64,000 bases of DNA from a virus. The DNA lies in the IMG/VR virus record IMGVR_UViG_3300037485_001282, positions 79,702 through 143,701 of that record, one strand, 5' to 3'. Made by a program: the position numbers and the translations under genes. Shown piece after piece: positions 50,607 to 59,065 of the stretch. A model generated the notes under the pieces. It worked only from the letters and a program-made list of their open reading frames with translations. It was not told the origin of the DNA and made no database searches. Each line of letters opens with the position of its first letter. Within the stretch, counting starts at the first letter, position 1.

Positions 50607-51973
50607 TGTCAGAATCTTCCCAATTATTTCAGACAGAATTAGCACACTGTGGATATGAAGTTAGATATTTTTCATCAAAATATCCAATATTTAACCCAGA
50701 CGCAGAATTAGGAGCATACACGATAACATCGTGGGTGAGGGGGTTTGAAATAGAGGATTCGATGGATTATAGTTTTAGAATAGGAAAACTATACGTGAAT
50801 TTTGCACTAGGGATGCAAAAAATAGTCCAGTTTACAGGCAATGATTTTATTATAATAAAATATGCATCAAATTTCGAATTTTCGAAAGCAAACGTATCAT
50901 CAAAAAACATTATTTTTAGAGTTTTGAATATAACTGAAGAAGTACCAGCTTCATTGGAAAATAATAATGAAAAATATAAAGTACAGACTTTGTGTTTTAG
51001 TTTAGCAGAAGCTCCTTACTATGATATATTATTAAAAAAATCTTATTTCAAAACATTTCCGTGGAATGATGATTCGCTGTTATCTAGTGGTTATTCTGGG
51101 ATTTCATCTATCGTAAGAGAAACAATTCAAGATGTTCTTAATAAAGAAGGTCTAGATATAGAATTAAATATAGAGGAAACTGATGATACACTAACTCCAG
51201 AAAAGAACATAAATTTTTATAATCCAAGTTGGCCACTTTTAAAGTCAATTAATTATCTTAAACGGTTTGCTTCGTCGTTAGTTGGTGGAAATTCTTATTA
51301 TAATTTTTCATGTAAAGACGGAAGAATCGATTTCATATCAATTGATTCCCTATATAATTCAAAGATAAACGATTTAGCAAAAACAGTTTATATATCAAGA
51401 GACTATGATGAGAAATATGATAGTAAAGTGAAATTAGTAAATAGCACAAACCAAATTCTTCATCATAAATATGATTGGTATAATGGAACTGACTTGGCTT
51501 TCAATGGGTTAGGTGGACAAACCGTATTTTCTAAAGACTACAAATCATCGCATAATTTTGTCTCACATGATTTTAAACTTTTTAAGAAACAAGAGACACC
51601 CAAAGACGCATATTGGTTACATAGTCAAGATCACGGAGATCAGTGGTCTGATATATCATATTCTCCTTTACATTTACCACATTTAATTCAAAATTTAAAA
51701 AGATATGAATTTTCTAAAAAAGCATTTAATTCGGTTAAAGTTGATATTATTTGTTACGTTAGTTCTCAAAGAAACGTGGGAGATATTTCAACTTTATGTA
51801 TTCCGTCTGAGAAGGGAATAATTGACCCTAATTTTGGTAATAACTTACTTCTTTGGAAAATAGTAGATAAGGTTGGGTTAGGGGATAGTTCGTATTCGAT
51901 ATTAACATTTAAAAAGAATTCATTTACTGGAGCGAACGGTGGTAATTTTGGTGAATTGATAAATATATTGTGA
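50606..51973 (+). CDS. Baseplate hub protein, gp27-like
   Basis: This 455-residue protein is probably the hub component corresponding to T4 gp27 (391). The order of features fits the hub fold: an N-terminal barrel (TITSWVRGFEIEDSMDYSFR), a linker, a middle domain beginning VRETIQDVLNKEGLDIELNI, then INYLKRFASSLVGGNSYYNF, which is like the gp27 and gpD hub phrase (xxxFLxxLAxxxGxxF), and a C-terminal barrel. It overlaps gp53 by one base. Which other T4 baseplate protein it could be is uncertain. Confidence 0.55.
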   Translation: MSESSQLFQTELAHCGYEVRYFSSKYPIFNPDAELGAYTITSWVRGFEIEDSMDYSFRIGKLYVNFALGMQKIVQFTGNDFIIIKYASNFEFSKANVSSKNIIFRVLNITEEVPASLENNNEKYKVQTLCFSLAEAPYYDILLKKSYFKTFPWNDDSLLSSGYSGISSIVRETIQDVLNKEGLDIELNIEETDDTLTPEKNINFYNPSWPLLKSINYLKRFASSLVGGNSYYNFSCKDGRIDFISIDSLYNSKINDLAKTVYISRDYDEKYDSKVKLVNSTNQILHHKYDWYNGTDLAFNGLGGQTVFSKDYKSSHNFVSHDFKLFKKQETPKDAYWLHSQDHGDQWSDISYSPLHLPHLIQNLKRYEFSKKAFNSVKVDIICYVSSQRNVGDISTLCIPSEKGIIDPNFGNNLLLWKIVDKVGLGDSSYSILTFKKNSFTGANGGNFGELINIL

Positions 51974-52000
51974 ATAGGGTTAATAACAAAAGAGGATAGA

Positions 52001-52303
52001 ATGCCTAAATATAATTGGTCTGCGTGGGATTTTCATGTACCAGGAGAGATACGAGATAACTTTGATGATTATCGAGCAGATGATACGTGTCCAGACGCAA
52101 ATAACACAGAAACGCCAGCGCCTATTAATTCGCTTTCAGTAGAAGATGAACAGATTAGAACCAGATATAGACCAGTTTATTTTCCACCAGGATCCACAGA
52201 AGATATATCACAAGAAAAAGCGCCACCAAGAATAGATTCGTTTAATATTTACTCTACAATCCAGACAGAAGTTTTTATTTTCGGAAACCAACAAGGAATG
52301 TGA
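52001..52303 (+). CDS. Small proline-rich protein of unknown function in the baseplate operon
   Basis: This 100-residue acidic protein is not recognised. It is rich in Asp, Pro and Thr and looks largely extended (DTCPDANNTETPAPINSL). AGAGG stands before its start. It lies in a run of four small genes between hub and tube-like genes, so a tail role is likely. The next gene starts one base after its stop. Confidence 0.55.
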   Translation: MPKYNWSAWDFHVPGEIRDNFDDYRADDTCPDANNTETPAPINSLSVEDEQIRTRYRPVYFPPGSTEDISQEKAPPRIDSFNIYSTIQTEVFIFGNQQGM

Positions 52304-52304
52304 A

Positions 52305-52805
52305 ATGCTATCATCAGATTCAAATTTTAGGCAGGGTGAGAATATTACCATAGAGGTTTCCAACAAGCCATATGTGGATTTTTCTATTCCCCCAATGTCA
52401 AATAACTATCGTTGGGTAGATTTCTCTAACATTAAGATTTACGCTCCACCAGACAATATTTTATATCAAGAAACTAATTTAATAGAGTTACCAAATAATG
52501 AGTTAATGGTAGATGCTCCTTTAAAGATTAATCCAAGGAAAGTTGGTTGGTATTTCTATCGTTACCAGTTACCTTGTGATGCTGCTATTGGAGTATGGAG
52601 AGTAATTATTTCTTTATCATCTTTTGTCCCAACAGGAACCCCAACAGACTCAACATCCATATGTACCACTGGAGCGCCTATTACGGGCACACCAATCACA
52701 GGTGCCCCACTTTCAGGCGATCAATTTCAAGTTCCTGAAGGTTACGAATTAGCAACTACAGTTTCTACTCAGTATTTTAGGGTACTACAAAGGACAATAC
52801 TATAA
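52305..52805 (+). CDS. Beta-rich protein of unknown function with TGxPITG repeats
   Basis: This 166-residue protein is not recognised. The first 110 residues look like a beta sandwich (NITIEVSNKPYVDFSIPP, then GWYFYRYQLPCDAAIGVWRV), the style of Ig-like or carbohydrate-binding domains. A Thr/Gly/Pro linker with TGAPITGTPITGAPLSG follows. The repeated units suggest local DNA repeat expansion. It starts one base after the previous stop and ends overlapping the next ATG (TAATG). Confidence 0.55.
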   Translation: MLSSDSNFRQGENITIEVSNKPYVDFSIPPMSNNYRWVDFSNIKIYAPPDNILYQETNLIELPNNELMVDAPLKINPRKVGWYFYRYQLPCDAAIGVWRVIISLSSFVPTGTPTDSTSICTTGAPITGTPITGAPLSGDQFQVPEGYELATTVSTQYFRVLQRTIL

Positions 52806-53014
52806 TGGAAAAGTTACAAGAGATGAATCAGAATTTACCATGTGATAAAAGGGTTGGCTACGGTACTACTGGGTGCTCATGTGATGGATCGTTAAAAGAG
52901 AATAGAGACAAAGTAAAGTGTGGTTACTATAATCAGGATGTTAGATGGGATAGATGTATTAACTGTAAACATCAGTTCCTATATGTTAAAATGTTAGAAG
53001 CTAGAAGGAACTAA
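52805..53014 (+). CDS. Small cysteine-rich protein
   Basis: This 69-residue protein has six cysteines (13, 24, 26, 39, 51, 54): LPCDKRVGYGTTGCSCDG, then KVKCGYY and RCINCKH. They could bind zinc or an iron-sulfur cluster, or form disulfides outside. It is not recognised otherwise. It overlaps the preceding stop, has a site one codon earlier, and is followed by a tube-like gene after one base. Confidence 0.6.
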   Translation: MEKLQEMNQNLPCDKRVGYGTTGCSCDGSLKENRDKVKCGYYNQDVRWDRCINCKHQFLYVKMLEARRN

Positions 53015-53015
53015 A

Positions 53016-53651
53016 ATGACCTGTAAAGTCATATACAACAATGAGTTAATACTGAACAACTCACACACTAATAACTATATTTTTGTGTTAGACAGAGTTC
53101 CTACTAGTTTCTTAATATCCAAGTTTTCTAAAGATGCTTTAATTAAGGTAGATGCTACATTAGGATCTTTGAGTAACTCGGATGTAATTAGAGAAGCTAA
53201 TCAGGATGTTCAAAATTTAGCTTTATTTACTCAGACAGTTAATTTACCTGAGATGGACTTAGGTTTCTCTGATATTCCTACTCAATTTGCTACTATTCAT
53301 GAAGCGACTGGATTGATTGACTTTGGGGAACTATCAACTACTTTTTTAAATGATGAAAATTGGTTTATCTATAAAATGTTAACTTATTGGTTACTAGCGG
53401 GGCATAATCCTGAGAGATACAATAAACGTAACTCGGTTCAGCATTGGAAGGACTTTTACGTAAATGCCTACCTAATAATCTTAAATAATAACCGTGAGAA
53501 AATAATGGAATTTAAATTTACCGATGTGCATCCTAAGACTATGGGATCTATTGAGTTAAAGGATTCCGAGGCATCTAGAATTATGCTTCCAGTAACGTGG
53601 AAATATACTGATTACGTTATTTCCGATGATCTAGTAATTACTCGGGTTTGA
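53016..53651 (+). CDS. Tail-tube-fold protein (third gp19-like protein)
   Basis: This 211-residue protein has the tube-fold pattern: LFTQTVNLPEMDLGFSDIPT (compare FARTTSLPKYSLSTIDIPFQ), then ELSTTFLNDENWFIYKMLTY (compare WQVEFLCDELHTLRNKF), then KFTDVHPKTMGSIELKD and LPVTWKYTDYVI (compare VEFAYDYYTI). It is thus a diverged relative of gp19 and could be the tube initiator (gp54 role), as it belongs to the baseplate operon. AAGGAACTAAA precedes the ATG. Confidence 0.65.
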   Translation: MTCKVIYNNELILNNSHTNNYIFVLDRVPTSFLISKFSKDALIKVDATLGSLSNSDVIREANQDVQNLALFTQTVNLPEMDLGFSDIPTQFATIHEATGLIDFGELSTTFLNDENWFIYKMLTYWLLAGHNPERYNKRNSVQHWKDFYVNAYLIILNNNREKIMEFKFTDVHPKTMGSIELKDSEASRIMLPVTWKYTDYVISDDLVITRV

Positions 53652-53675
53652 CTTTTTAATTTTAGTCACTATAAT
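53648..53675 (+). promoter_or_regulatory. Sigma70-type promoter for dUTPase
   Basis: TTGACT (53648-53653), 16-base spacer, TATAAT (53670-53675), 22 bases before the ATG at 53698. Confidence 0.75.
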
Positions 53676-53697
53676 GGTTGCCATAAAGGAAACGATT

Positions 53698-54147
53698 ATG
53701 GACGAAAATCATGTTTACAATTTTGGCGTATTCTTGGATCATCCAGAAGCCAAAGTTCCCACTAAAGCAAACCCTTCCGACGCTGGATTTGATCTTTATA
53801 GTGTAGAAGATGCTATTATTGACCCAGGAGCTAGGAAACTAGTAGATACTGGAATTATCTTAGAGATGCCCAATGGTTGGGAAGCTCAGATTAGACCACG
53901 ATCAGGTCACGCAGGTAAATTAGGATTATCTATAGTAAATACACCAGGAACGTGTGATGCTTCTTACAGGGGTCTTATTAAAGTAATCCTATACAATACC
54001 TCAAAAGAAACCATTAATCTCCCTAAAGGCTCTAAAATCGCTCAGATGGTATTTCAAAAGGTTCCTTTAGTTTCTCTTAATTTACTTAAAGAGAAGCCAA
54101 CAAATGACTCTAGAGGAACTAAGGGTTTCGGTAGTAGCGGAATTTGA
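53698..54147 (+). CDS. dut: dUTPase
   Basis: This 149-residue protein is a trimeric dUTPase, which hydrolyses dUTP to dUMP and limits uracil in DNA. All five motifs are present: SDAGFDLYS (I), IRPRSGHAGK (II), NTPGTCDASYRG (III, with Cys where Ile is common), GSKIAQMVFQKV (IV) and RGTKGFGSSG (V). I chose the ATG at 53698 with AAAGGAAAC before it; the one at 53674 overlaps the -10 box. A sigma70-type promoter in front marks it as an early gene placed among late ones. Confidence 0.95.
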   Translation: MDENHVYNFGVFLDHPEAKVPTKANPSDAGFDLYSVEDAIIDPGARKLVDTGIILEMPNGWEAQIRPRSGHAGKLGLSIVNTPGTCDASYRGLIKVILYNTSKETINLPKGSKIAQMVFQKVPLVSLNLLKEKPTNDSRGTKGFGSSGI

Positions 54148-54157
54148 AGGAACTAAC

Positions 54158-54541
54158 ATGTCAGTAGCTTTTAAAGAAATAATTGAATTATCTAAAAAGG
54201 AACCAATAAGGGAATTTAATTATACTAATTCAGATACAAGAGAGTTATATACGGTTCTTTTGAGAACATCCAACGAAATGGTGAATTGGTTTAAATTTGA
54301 TGTGGGGGATTTTCTTTTAGCATCTAGTCAGGTTATTGGTTTACTAAGAACAATAGGTGCCTTTAATAATAAACCCAAAGAACTTCACTATGATTATTCT
54401 CGCAGATATAATCAGAGTTACTTCAGGGGTTGTCTTGGTAGATTCTCTGTTTTTGAGTTTGATGTAGAAGAAGGTGACTATGCTGTAATTGGTAACCAAA
54501 GTAAATATTTGTATATTAAAGTTAATAATTTAAAAAAGTAA
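54158..54541 (+). CDS. Small capsid-like protein: fragment paralogue of gp23
   Basis: This 127-residue protein matches residues about 304-386 of this phage's gp23. LYTVLLRTSNEM...GDFLLASSQVIGLL...GAF matches LYTVLLKASNEI...GNFVLASPAVVAAL...EAF, with 18 of 40 identical by eye. LGRFSVFEFDVEEGDYAVIG matches IGRFTVYRDQFARVDYAVVG. It has 29 leading residues of its own. It may be a remnant of the vertex paralogue gp24, a decoration or a regulatory piece. I chose the ATG at 54158 (AAGGAACTAAC upstream). A terminator follows. Confidence 0.8.
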   Translation: MSVAFKEIIELSKKEPIREFNYTNSDTRELYTVLLRTSNEMVNWFKFDVGDFLLASSQVIGLLRTIGAFNNKPKELHYDYSRRYNQSYFRGCLGRFSVFEFDVEEGDYAVIGNQSKYLYIKVNNLKK

Positions 54542-54569
54542 CTTTAAAGTTCCTTTTAGTTCCTTAAAG

Positions 54570-54600
54570 ATCCCCTGAGAGCAACTCTTAGGGGATTTTT
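54570..54600 (+). terminator. Rho-independent terminator
   Basis: ATCCCCTGAGAG and CTCTTAGGGGAT pair over 12 bases (one G-T) with a CAA loop, then TTTTT. Confidence 0.93.
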
Positions 54601-54606
54601 GTTTTC

Positions 54607-54614
54607 TATAAATA
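54607..54614 (+). promoter_or_regulatory. T4-type late promoter
   Basis: Exact TATAAATA 20 bases before the ATG at 54635, right after the terminator. Confidence 0.85.
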
Positions 54615-54634
54615 AGGGCTTAGAGGAACTTAAA

Positions 54635-55510
54635 ATGAACTTGAAGGAACAGAAGCGACTAGAAGATACTTGGAAGGCACTTGAAGTTACATTATTGGAG
54701 AGACAGTCTTTAGAGACCAGAAGTAAGTTTGCCGATGATCAAATTGAATTACTGTCTGCGGAAATAATAGACGGTAACGTAACACTTTGTAATGGTCTTA
54801 ATGTAAACTTTGGTGGGTTCAAGAGTTTTACATTTACGGGAGTTAGAGTAAATATTGATATTGGGGAATATAAATTAAATTATTATATTGGAAATCTTTT
54901 TAAAGAATCTGGTGCTATTTTTGACAGGTATCCAGCATTTAAGCATGATATTGGAAACGATATAATAGTATTTTTAAGAATTGACGAGATTTCAAATACA
55001 GTGTTAGATTTGATGGAAAATCTATCTAATAGAAAAGTATTGAACTATAAATCAAATAGAAAGTTATTATCTGATACGGAATTTTCTCCTAGAGACTTTT
55101 TATTAGACATTAATGCTAATCAATGGAGATATATTGGTCATGAATTAGACCATGTATATCAGCATATAATTCAATCTGACGGAGACCCTAAAGATTCACT
55201 TAAGCAACAAGATTTACCGTGGAACGAGAGACACGAAGAACTTACAGCGGAATTAACATCTAGATTCTCGTATTTTAAAAAATTATTAAAGGTTGGACAT
55301 GATATTGATGAATTTTGGCCTAATACTAATAGTGGATATGAAGATATAATTATTAAATATTTTCCCAACTATTATGACACTAAAGGAGAAAATAGGAAAA
55401 AACTATTGAAAAGATTGTATCAATTAAGAGAACAACTAGTAAAAGTACAAAAGGTAATAAAAGATAGGAAAAATAAAGTTATTATAAATAAAGCAGGGAA
55501 AACTAAATGA
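54635..55510 (+). CDS. Putative zinc metalloprotease-like protein
   Basis: This 291-residue protein has YIGHELDHVYQH (167-177), an HExxH motif with His169, Glu170 and His173. A conserved-looking ERHEELTAEL (198-207) about 30 residues on could give the third ligand. This fits zincin metalloproteases, though the rest of the sequence is not recognised and catalysis is unproven. The C-terminus is a lysine-rich helix. I chose the ATG at 54635 (GAGGAACT upstream) because a frame from 54599 would start before the late promoter. It overlaps the next gene by four bases. Confidence 0.6.
   Translation: MNLKEQKRLEDTWKALEVTLLERQSLETRSKFADDQIELLSAEIIDGNVTLCNGLNVNFGGFKSFTFTGVRVNIDIGEYKLNYYIGNLFKESGAIFDRYPAFKHDIGNDIIVFLRIDEISNTVLDLMENLSNRKVLNYKSNRKLLSDTEFSPRDFLLDINANQWRYIGHELDHVYQHIIQSDGDPKDSLKQQDLPWNERHEELTAELTSRFSYFKKLLKVGHDIDEFWPNTNSGYEDIIIKYFPNYYDTKGENRKKLLKRLYQLREQLVKVQKVIKDRKNKVIINKAGKTK
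55493..55500 (+). promoter_or_regulatory. T4-type late promoter inside the preceding gene
   Basis: Exact TATAAATA within the last codons of the zincin-like gene, ending six bases before the ATG at 55507. Transcripts would be leaderless or nearly so. Confidence 0.6.
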
Positions 55511-56769
55511 CTGACCTAAATGAGTTTAGAGAAAAAATTAGAAAAATTTTTGATAGAACCCCCAAGAAAATTGAGGACAATATCGGAAGTAGTGGAAATG
55601 GTCAAATATTGTTTAATGAAGAGGAACCAGAAGAAGCTGCTCCAGAAATTCCACCACCTGATGAATCCGAAGATCAAGCGACCGATGCTGGATCTACAGA
55701 ACAACCAGAAAAACCAGAGCAACCAGAGCAGCCAGAAGAAGCGCCCCCAACAGACGCAACACAAAATCCTGCTCCAGCACCAGTTCCAACAATAAATCAG
55801 AATCAAAATGATGCTCAGAAACTTAAGCAAATGTTTTCTGACTCAGGTGATTTAGTATATGATTATAGTTTAACTAATGAATTTAATCAAAGACTGTTTA
55901 AATTTAAATTTACTTATTCTGGAATAGATATTAATCAACTAATGACATCTAATGATGAGAGAACTGTTGGAGCATTAAAATCAGAATTAGAAAATCGTCT
56001 TTCACCAGAACAAAGATTCTACTATATTAATAAATGGAAATCTTTACGAAAGAAGTATCCAGATATTGAAAAAAGGGAAAAAAATATCATCATTCACAAT
56101 ACAAATATAATGATGATGGTTAATGATGATTTTGGTGAAGAAATACCCTTACCTGAAGAGAAGAAAAAAGAAGCGTATGAAAAAATAGATAAACTATTAA
56201 TTCAAAAATTTGGTGATGAATGGTTAGACAATCAAGAAGCTTTGGATTTTTTAAAGAATATTAAGATTAACTTTTCTAACGATAAGCCAGTTAGAACCAA
56301 TCTATTATCTATTAGCATAATGGATCAGAAGGATAAAGTTACTAATTCAGATTTAGTTCCTTTTAATAAAATCTATATAGACATTCCAGTTTCTATAAGG
56401 AACTTTTTAAAATCTAACGAAACTAATGAGTTTTATAATAGTAGTTCAATATTTCAGAATCTAATATCCGACTTTAGAAACTATTCGAAAATATCTGGGA
56501 GTATGGATTCGGTTATTAAAGGAACACCAACTCAGGAACCAACGGAACAAGACCCTAACGCAACTGGAGATACTTCGGCTGATGGGGCTTCTGCTGGCAT
56601 GGGTGGAGGTATGAGTGGTGGGGGTGATGTTGGTGGATCAACTGATATTGGCGGGGATATGACTAATCCAGATGAAACTGATGTAGGAGACGAAACAGCG
56701 CCAACGGATACGGAAGAAGCCCCAGTCGATGACACCGAAGCAGCCCCAGAAACTTCAGAAGAAACCTGA
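55507..56769 (+). CDS. Acidic proline-rich late protein of unknown function
   Basis: This 420-residue protein is not recognised. Residues about 45-100 are a Pro/Glu linker with repeats (EQPEKPEQPEQPEE). The middle (110-345) looks like a folded domain with YDYSLTNEFNQRLFKFKFTY and helices. The C-terminal 75 residues are Gly, Asp, Glu and Thr rich (ADGASAGMGGGMSGGG), very acidic and probably disordered. Its ATG overlaps the previous gene (ATGA). A tail or virion role is suggested only by position and late promoters. Confidence 0.55.
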   Translation: MTDLNEFREKIRKIFDRTPKKIEDNIGSSGNGQILFNEEEPEEAAPEIPPPDESEDQATDAGSTEQPEKPEQPEQPEEAPPTDATQNPAPAPVPTINQNQNDAQKLKQMFSDSGDLVYDYSLTNEFNQRLFKFKFTYSGIDINQLMTSNDERTVGALKSELENRLSPEQRFYYINKWKSLRKKYPDIEKREKNIIIHNTNIMMMVNDDFGEEIPLPEEKKKEAYEKIDKLLIQKFGDEWLDNQEALDFLKNIKINFSNDKPVRTNLLSISIMDQKDKVTNSDLVPFNKIYIDIPVSIRNFLKSNETNEFYNSSSIFQNLISDFRNYSKISGSMDSVIKGTPTQEPTEQDPNATGDTSADGASAGMGGGMSGGGDVGGSTDIGGDMTNPDETDVGDETAPTDTEEAPVDDTEAAPETSEET

Positions 56770-56775
56770 TATAAT
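56767..56775 (+). promoter_or_regulatory. Possible extended -10 promoter
   Basis: TGATATAAT overlaps the stop of the preceding gene and lies 21 bases before the ATG at 56797. No good -35 is seen. Confidence 0.35.
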
Positions 56776-56796
56776 TGGATTTAGAAAGGCGATAAT

Positions 56797-57075
56797 ATGA
56801 CCAATAAATTAAATCCAGTTACACAGAAAATAGTAGAAAACTGTATAAACGAGGCTCTCCAAGAATATGTAAACGAAACTAAGTTGTTTACGGCAGACAC
56901 TTTACATTATATTAGAACAAAGATAACAACGCTCGTTCACGAAAGACTAGGTAAAGAAGAAATTAACAACATTGATGTTGGATTAGATCTATCAAAAGTA
57001 GAAGATATTAAATTTTTCTTTCAAGTAAATGTACCATCTGACAAAGCCGAAGAACACATTTTAAATAAAGATTGA
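56797..57075 (+). CDS. Small protein of unknown function
   Basis: This 92-residue protein is not recognised. The first half is helical (TQKIVENCINEALQEYVNE, then TADTLHYIRTKITTLVHERL). The second half, with NNIDVGLDLSKVEDIKFFFQ, looks like strand and helix and includes an acidic end. AAAGGCG precedes the ATG. It lies just before the serine-rich adhesin genes. Confidence 0.55.
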   Translation: MTNKLNPVTQKIVENCINEALQEYVNETKLFTADTLHYIRTKITTLVHERLGKEEINNIDVGLDLSKVEDIKFFFQVNVPSDKAEEHILNKD

Positions 57076-57082
57076 ATTAACG

Positions 57083-59062
57083 ATGCCCTTATATCGAAAA
57101 CAAAAGCCAAAAGTATTTAAAGAAGAAGGAGAGATTGTAGGAAATAACAATGCTCCACTGGGGTATCGTAATCCAGTTTCTGAACGGTCAATCGCTTTTG
57201 TTAACGGCACCCCTTCACCAGATGATAATGTTTTTTTGTTATCGGCATTAGAATCAGTAATGGGTTCTACTAATATAGACGGAACGAATCTACCAGTTTT
57301 GAACACAGAAACAACAGTAGAGAATTACATAAAACCGATATTTTTAGGAAGTAATGGACAGCCCTCTGAAGAGTTTCTTTATACCAACCCAACCGCTAAT
57401 CTGAATTTGACAAAAAACGCAGATTGTGTTACTACTTTTATGTTTGCCAATATTCAAGCAAAAAAGTCAGAGAGAGGATTTAAAGAACAATTACAAAAAA
57501 CCGATCCGAATATACCAAACTCTGTTACTAATAAAACACCTTCAGCTACATCAGAACAAAAATATCAACTAATGTTTATAGAACAAGGAGATGAGTTTAA
57601 TTCTAGGATAAGAATAAATTCATTCGATATTATTATTGATAATTTAGGTAAAGGGATTAATACAATTTTATCTTCTCCGTTGCAGTTAGATAATTGGTAT
57701 GATGGAAGATGGGTAGATTATAATATAGGAAATAATGTAACTATTGGCGCTACTAATGATCCAGTAAAGGAAAGAAAAGTTGGAGATAGATTAAATTGGT
57801 CATTTGGAAGTGTGTTTTTAGCAAAAACCTTTGGATCTATAACAAGAAACACAGAAGAAACCTTTAGGGAATTAAAATATACATTTGATAATGGAAAAAT
57901 AACATTAAGCGATTGGGATTTTTCAGTTGAAATTTCGCCTACTGAATTTTCAAGTAGATATGGTGAAAAAGTAAGTATAGTATATGGCAAAAAAGAAGAG
58001 ACGGAAATATTATCCAAAGACCAAATTTCAAGAGGAGTAGTTGGTCGTAAAATTTTTACGTTCCTAATGAATTCTCTTGAAGAAGGGGAGAATATTAGAA
58101 TAGAGGAAGCACATGGTGGAATTAAAATCGGCGTTGATTTTAATTATAATAAGATAACAAACTGGTATTCCCCATCTTCATCTAGTTCAGCAGATAATAT
58201 AATAAATCTTTCCCCAGGAAATACGTTGCATTATGATTTTGGAGATGGATTAGCGAATATTAGATTTAATGGAAGAAACGGTCAAGTTTCGTATGTTTCT
58301 ATTGGTGGAGACACAATACCAGTATCAACTGTAAACGGATTTTTTGTTTGGAACTACGGTACAATTAACGCATATACTTTTAAAATATTTAGAGAATGCC
58401 ATAACTTTAAATCATCATTGGGATATACATATCAGATATGTTTCGTTGGTTATCCTAGAATTATATTTTCGTTAGATATTTTATCTAGAAGTTCAAGTTC
58501 ATCATCATCGGAATCTTATTCTTCTAGTAGTTCGTTGTCTTCGGATTCGTCTGTAGCCGATGAATCATCGTCATCGTCCTTTGATAAAAATCATTCTTCA
58601 ACATCAAGTTCATCTTTGAGCTTATTGAGCTTATTAAGTGTATCATCTTTGTCTTCAAAATCATCACAATCAAGATCAAGTGATTCTTCGTCTTCATCTA
58701 ATTCTTCAAGTAGTTCATCATCGAAATCCTCCGTGTCTCTGTCATCTAATTCTTCAAGCAGCACGTCTTCTGTATCTGATGTATCTTCTAGTTCAAGATC
58801 CAACAATGACACTTCTTCACAGAGTGAGTCTTCGCTTTCAGATAATTCTAGTTCTTCTAGTAGCTCTAGTTCTTCAAATTCATCTTCGTCATCTTCCGAA
58901 TCGAATAGTTCAAATAGTTCTAGTTCATCTAGTTCCTCCAGTTCTTCTAATTCTTCTAGTTCAAGCTCTTCGAGTAGCAATTCTTCGAGTAGTTCAAGCT
59001 CCACGTCTTCTAATTCATCTAGTTCATCTCATTCTATTTCGTCTTCCTCCCAATCACCATAA
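57083..59062 (+). CDS. Tail adhesin/fibre protein ending in a long poly-serine tail
   Basis: This 659-residue protein has a beta-rich body (residues 1-465) and then a 190-residue Ser-rich tail (from about 468) with Ser runs broken by Asp, Asn and Glu. The serine codons are mixed (TCT, TCA, TCG, AGT, AGC), so the DNA is not a simple repeat. Poly-Ser stretches are normally linkers between domains; here the protein simply ends (TAA at 59060). The next gene starts in the same frame three bases later without a ribosome site, so the two look like one adhesin split by one stop. The start at 57083 has no clear ribosome site. Confidence 0.7.
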   Translation: MPLYRKQKPKVFKEEGEIVGNNNAPLGYRNPVSERSIAFVNGTPSPDDNVFLLSALESVMGSTNIDGTNLPVLNTETTVENYIKPIFLGSNGQPSEEFLYTNPTANLNLTKNADCVTTFMFANIQAKKSERGFKEQLQKTDPNIPNSVTNKTPSATSEQKYQLMFIEQGDEFNSRIRINSFDIIIDNLGKGINTILSSPLQLDNWYDGRWVDYNIGNNVTIGATNDPVKERKVGDRLNWSFGSVFLAKTFGSITRNTEETFRELKYTFDNGKITLSDWDFSVEISPTEFSSRYGEKVSIVYGKKEETEILSKDQISRGVVGRKIFTFLMNSLEEGENIRIEEAHGGIKIGVDFNYNKITNWYSPSSSSSADNIINLSPGNTLHYDFGDGLANIRFNGRNGQVSYVSIGGDTIPVSTVNGFFVWNYGTINAYTFKIFRECHNFKSSLGYTYQICFVGYPRIIFSLDILSRSSSSSSSESYSSSSSLSSDSSVADESSSSSFDKNHSSTSSSSLSLLSLLSVSSLSSKSSQSRSSDSSSSSNSSSSSSSKSSVSLSSNSSSSTSSVSDVSSSSRSNNDTSSQSESSLSDNSSSSSSSSSSNSSSSSSESNSSNSSSSSSSSSSSNSSSSSSSSSNSSSSSSSTSSNSSSSSHSISSSSQSP

Positions 59063-59065
59063 TTT

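Noticed and set aside
58591-59004. Long minus-strand frame rich in Leu and Glu across the serine-rich region
   Set aside because: It is the reverse-strand image of mixed serine codons and has the low-complexity LEELEEL pattern expected from that. No ribosome site or promoter.
58480-59055. Simple tandem DNA repeat in the serine-rich tail
   Set aside because: The bases do not repeat with a fixed period; codons vary, so it is an amino-acid-level rather than DNA-level repeat.
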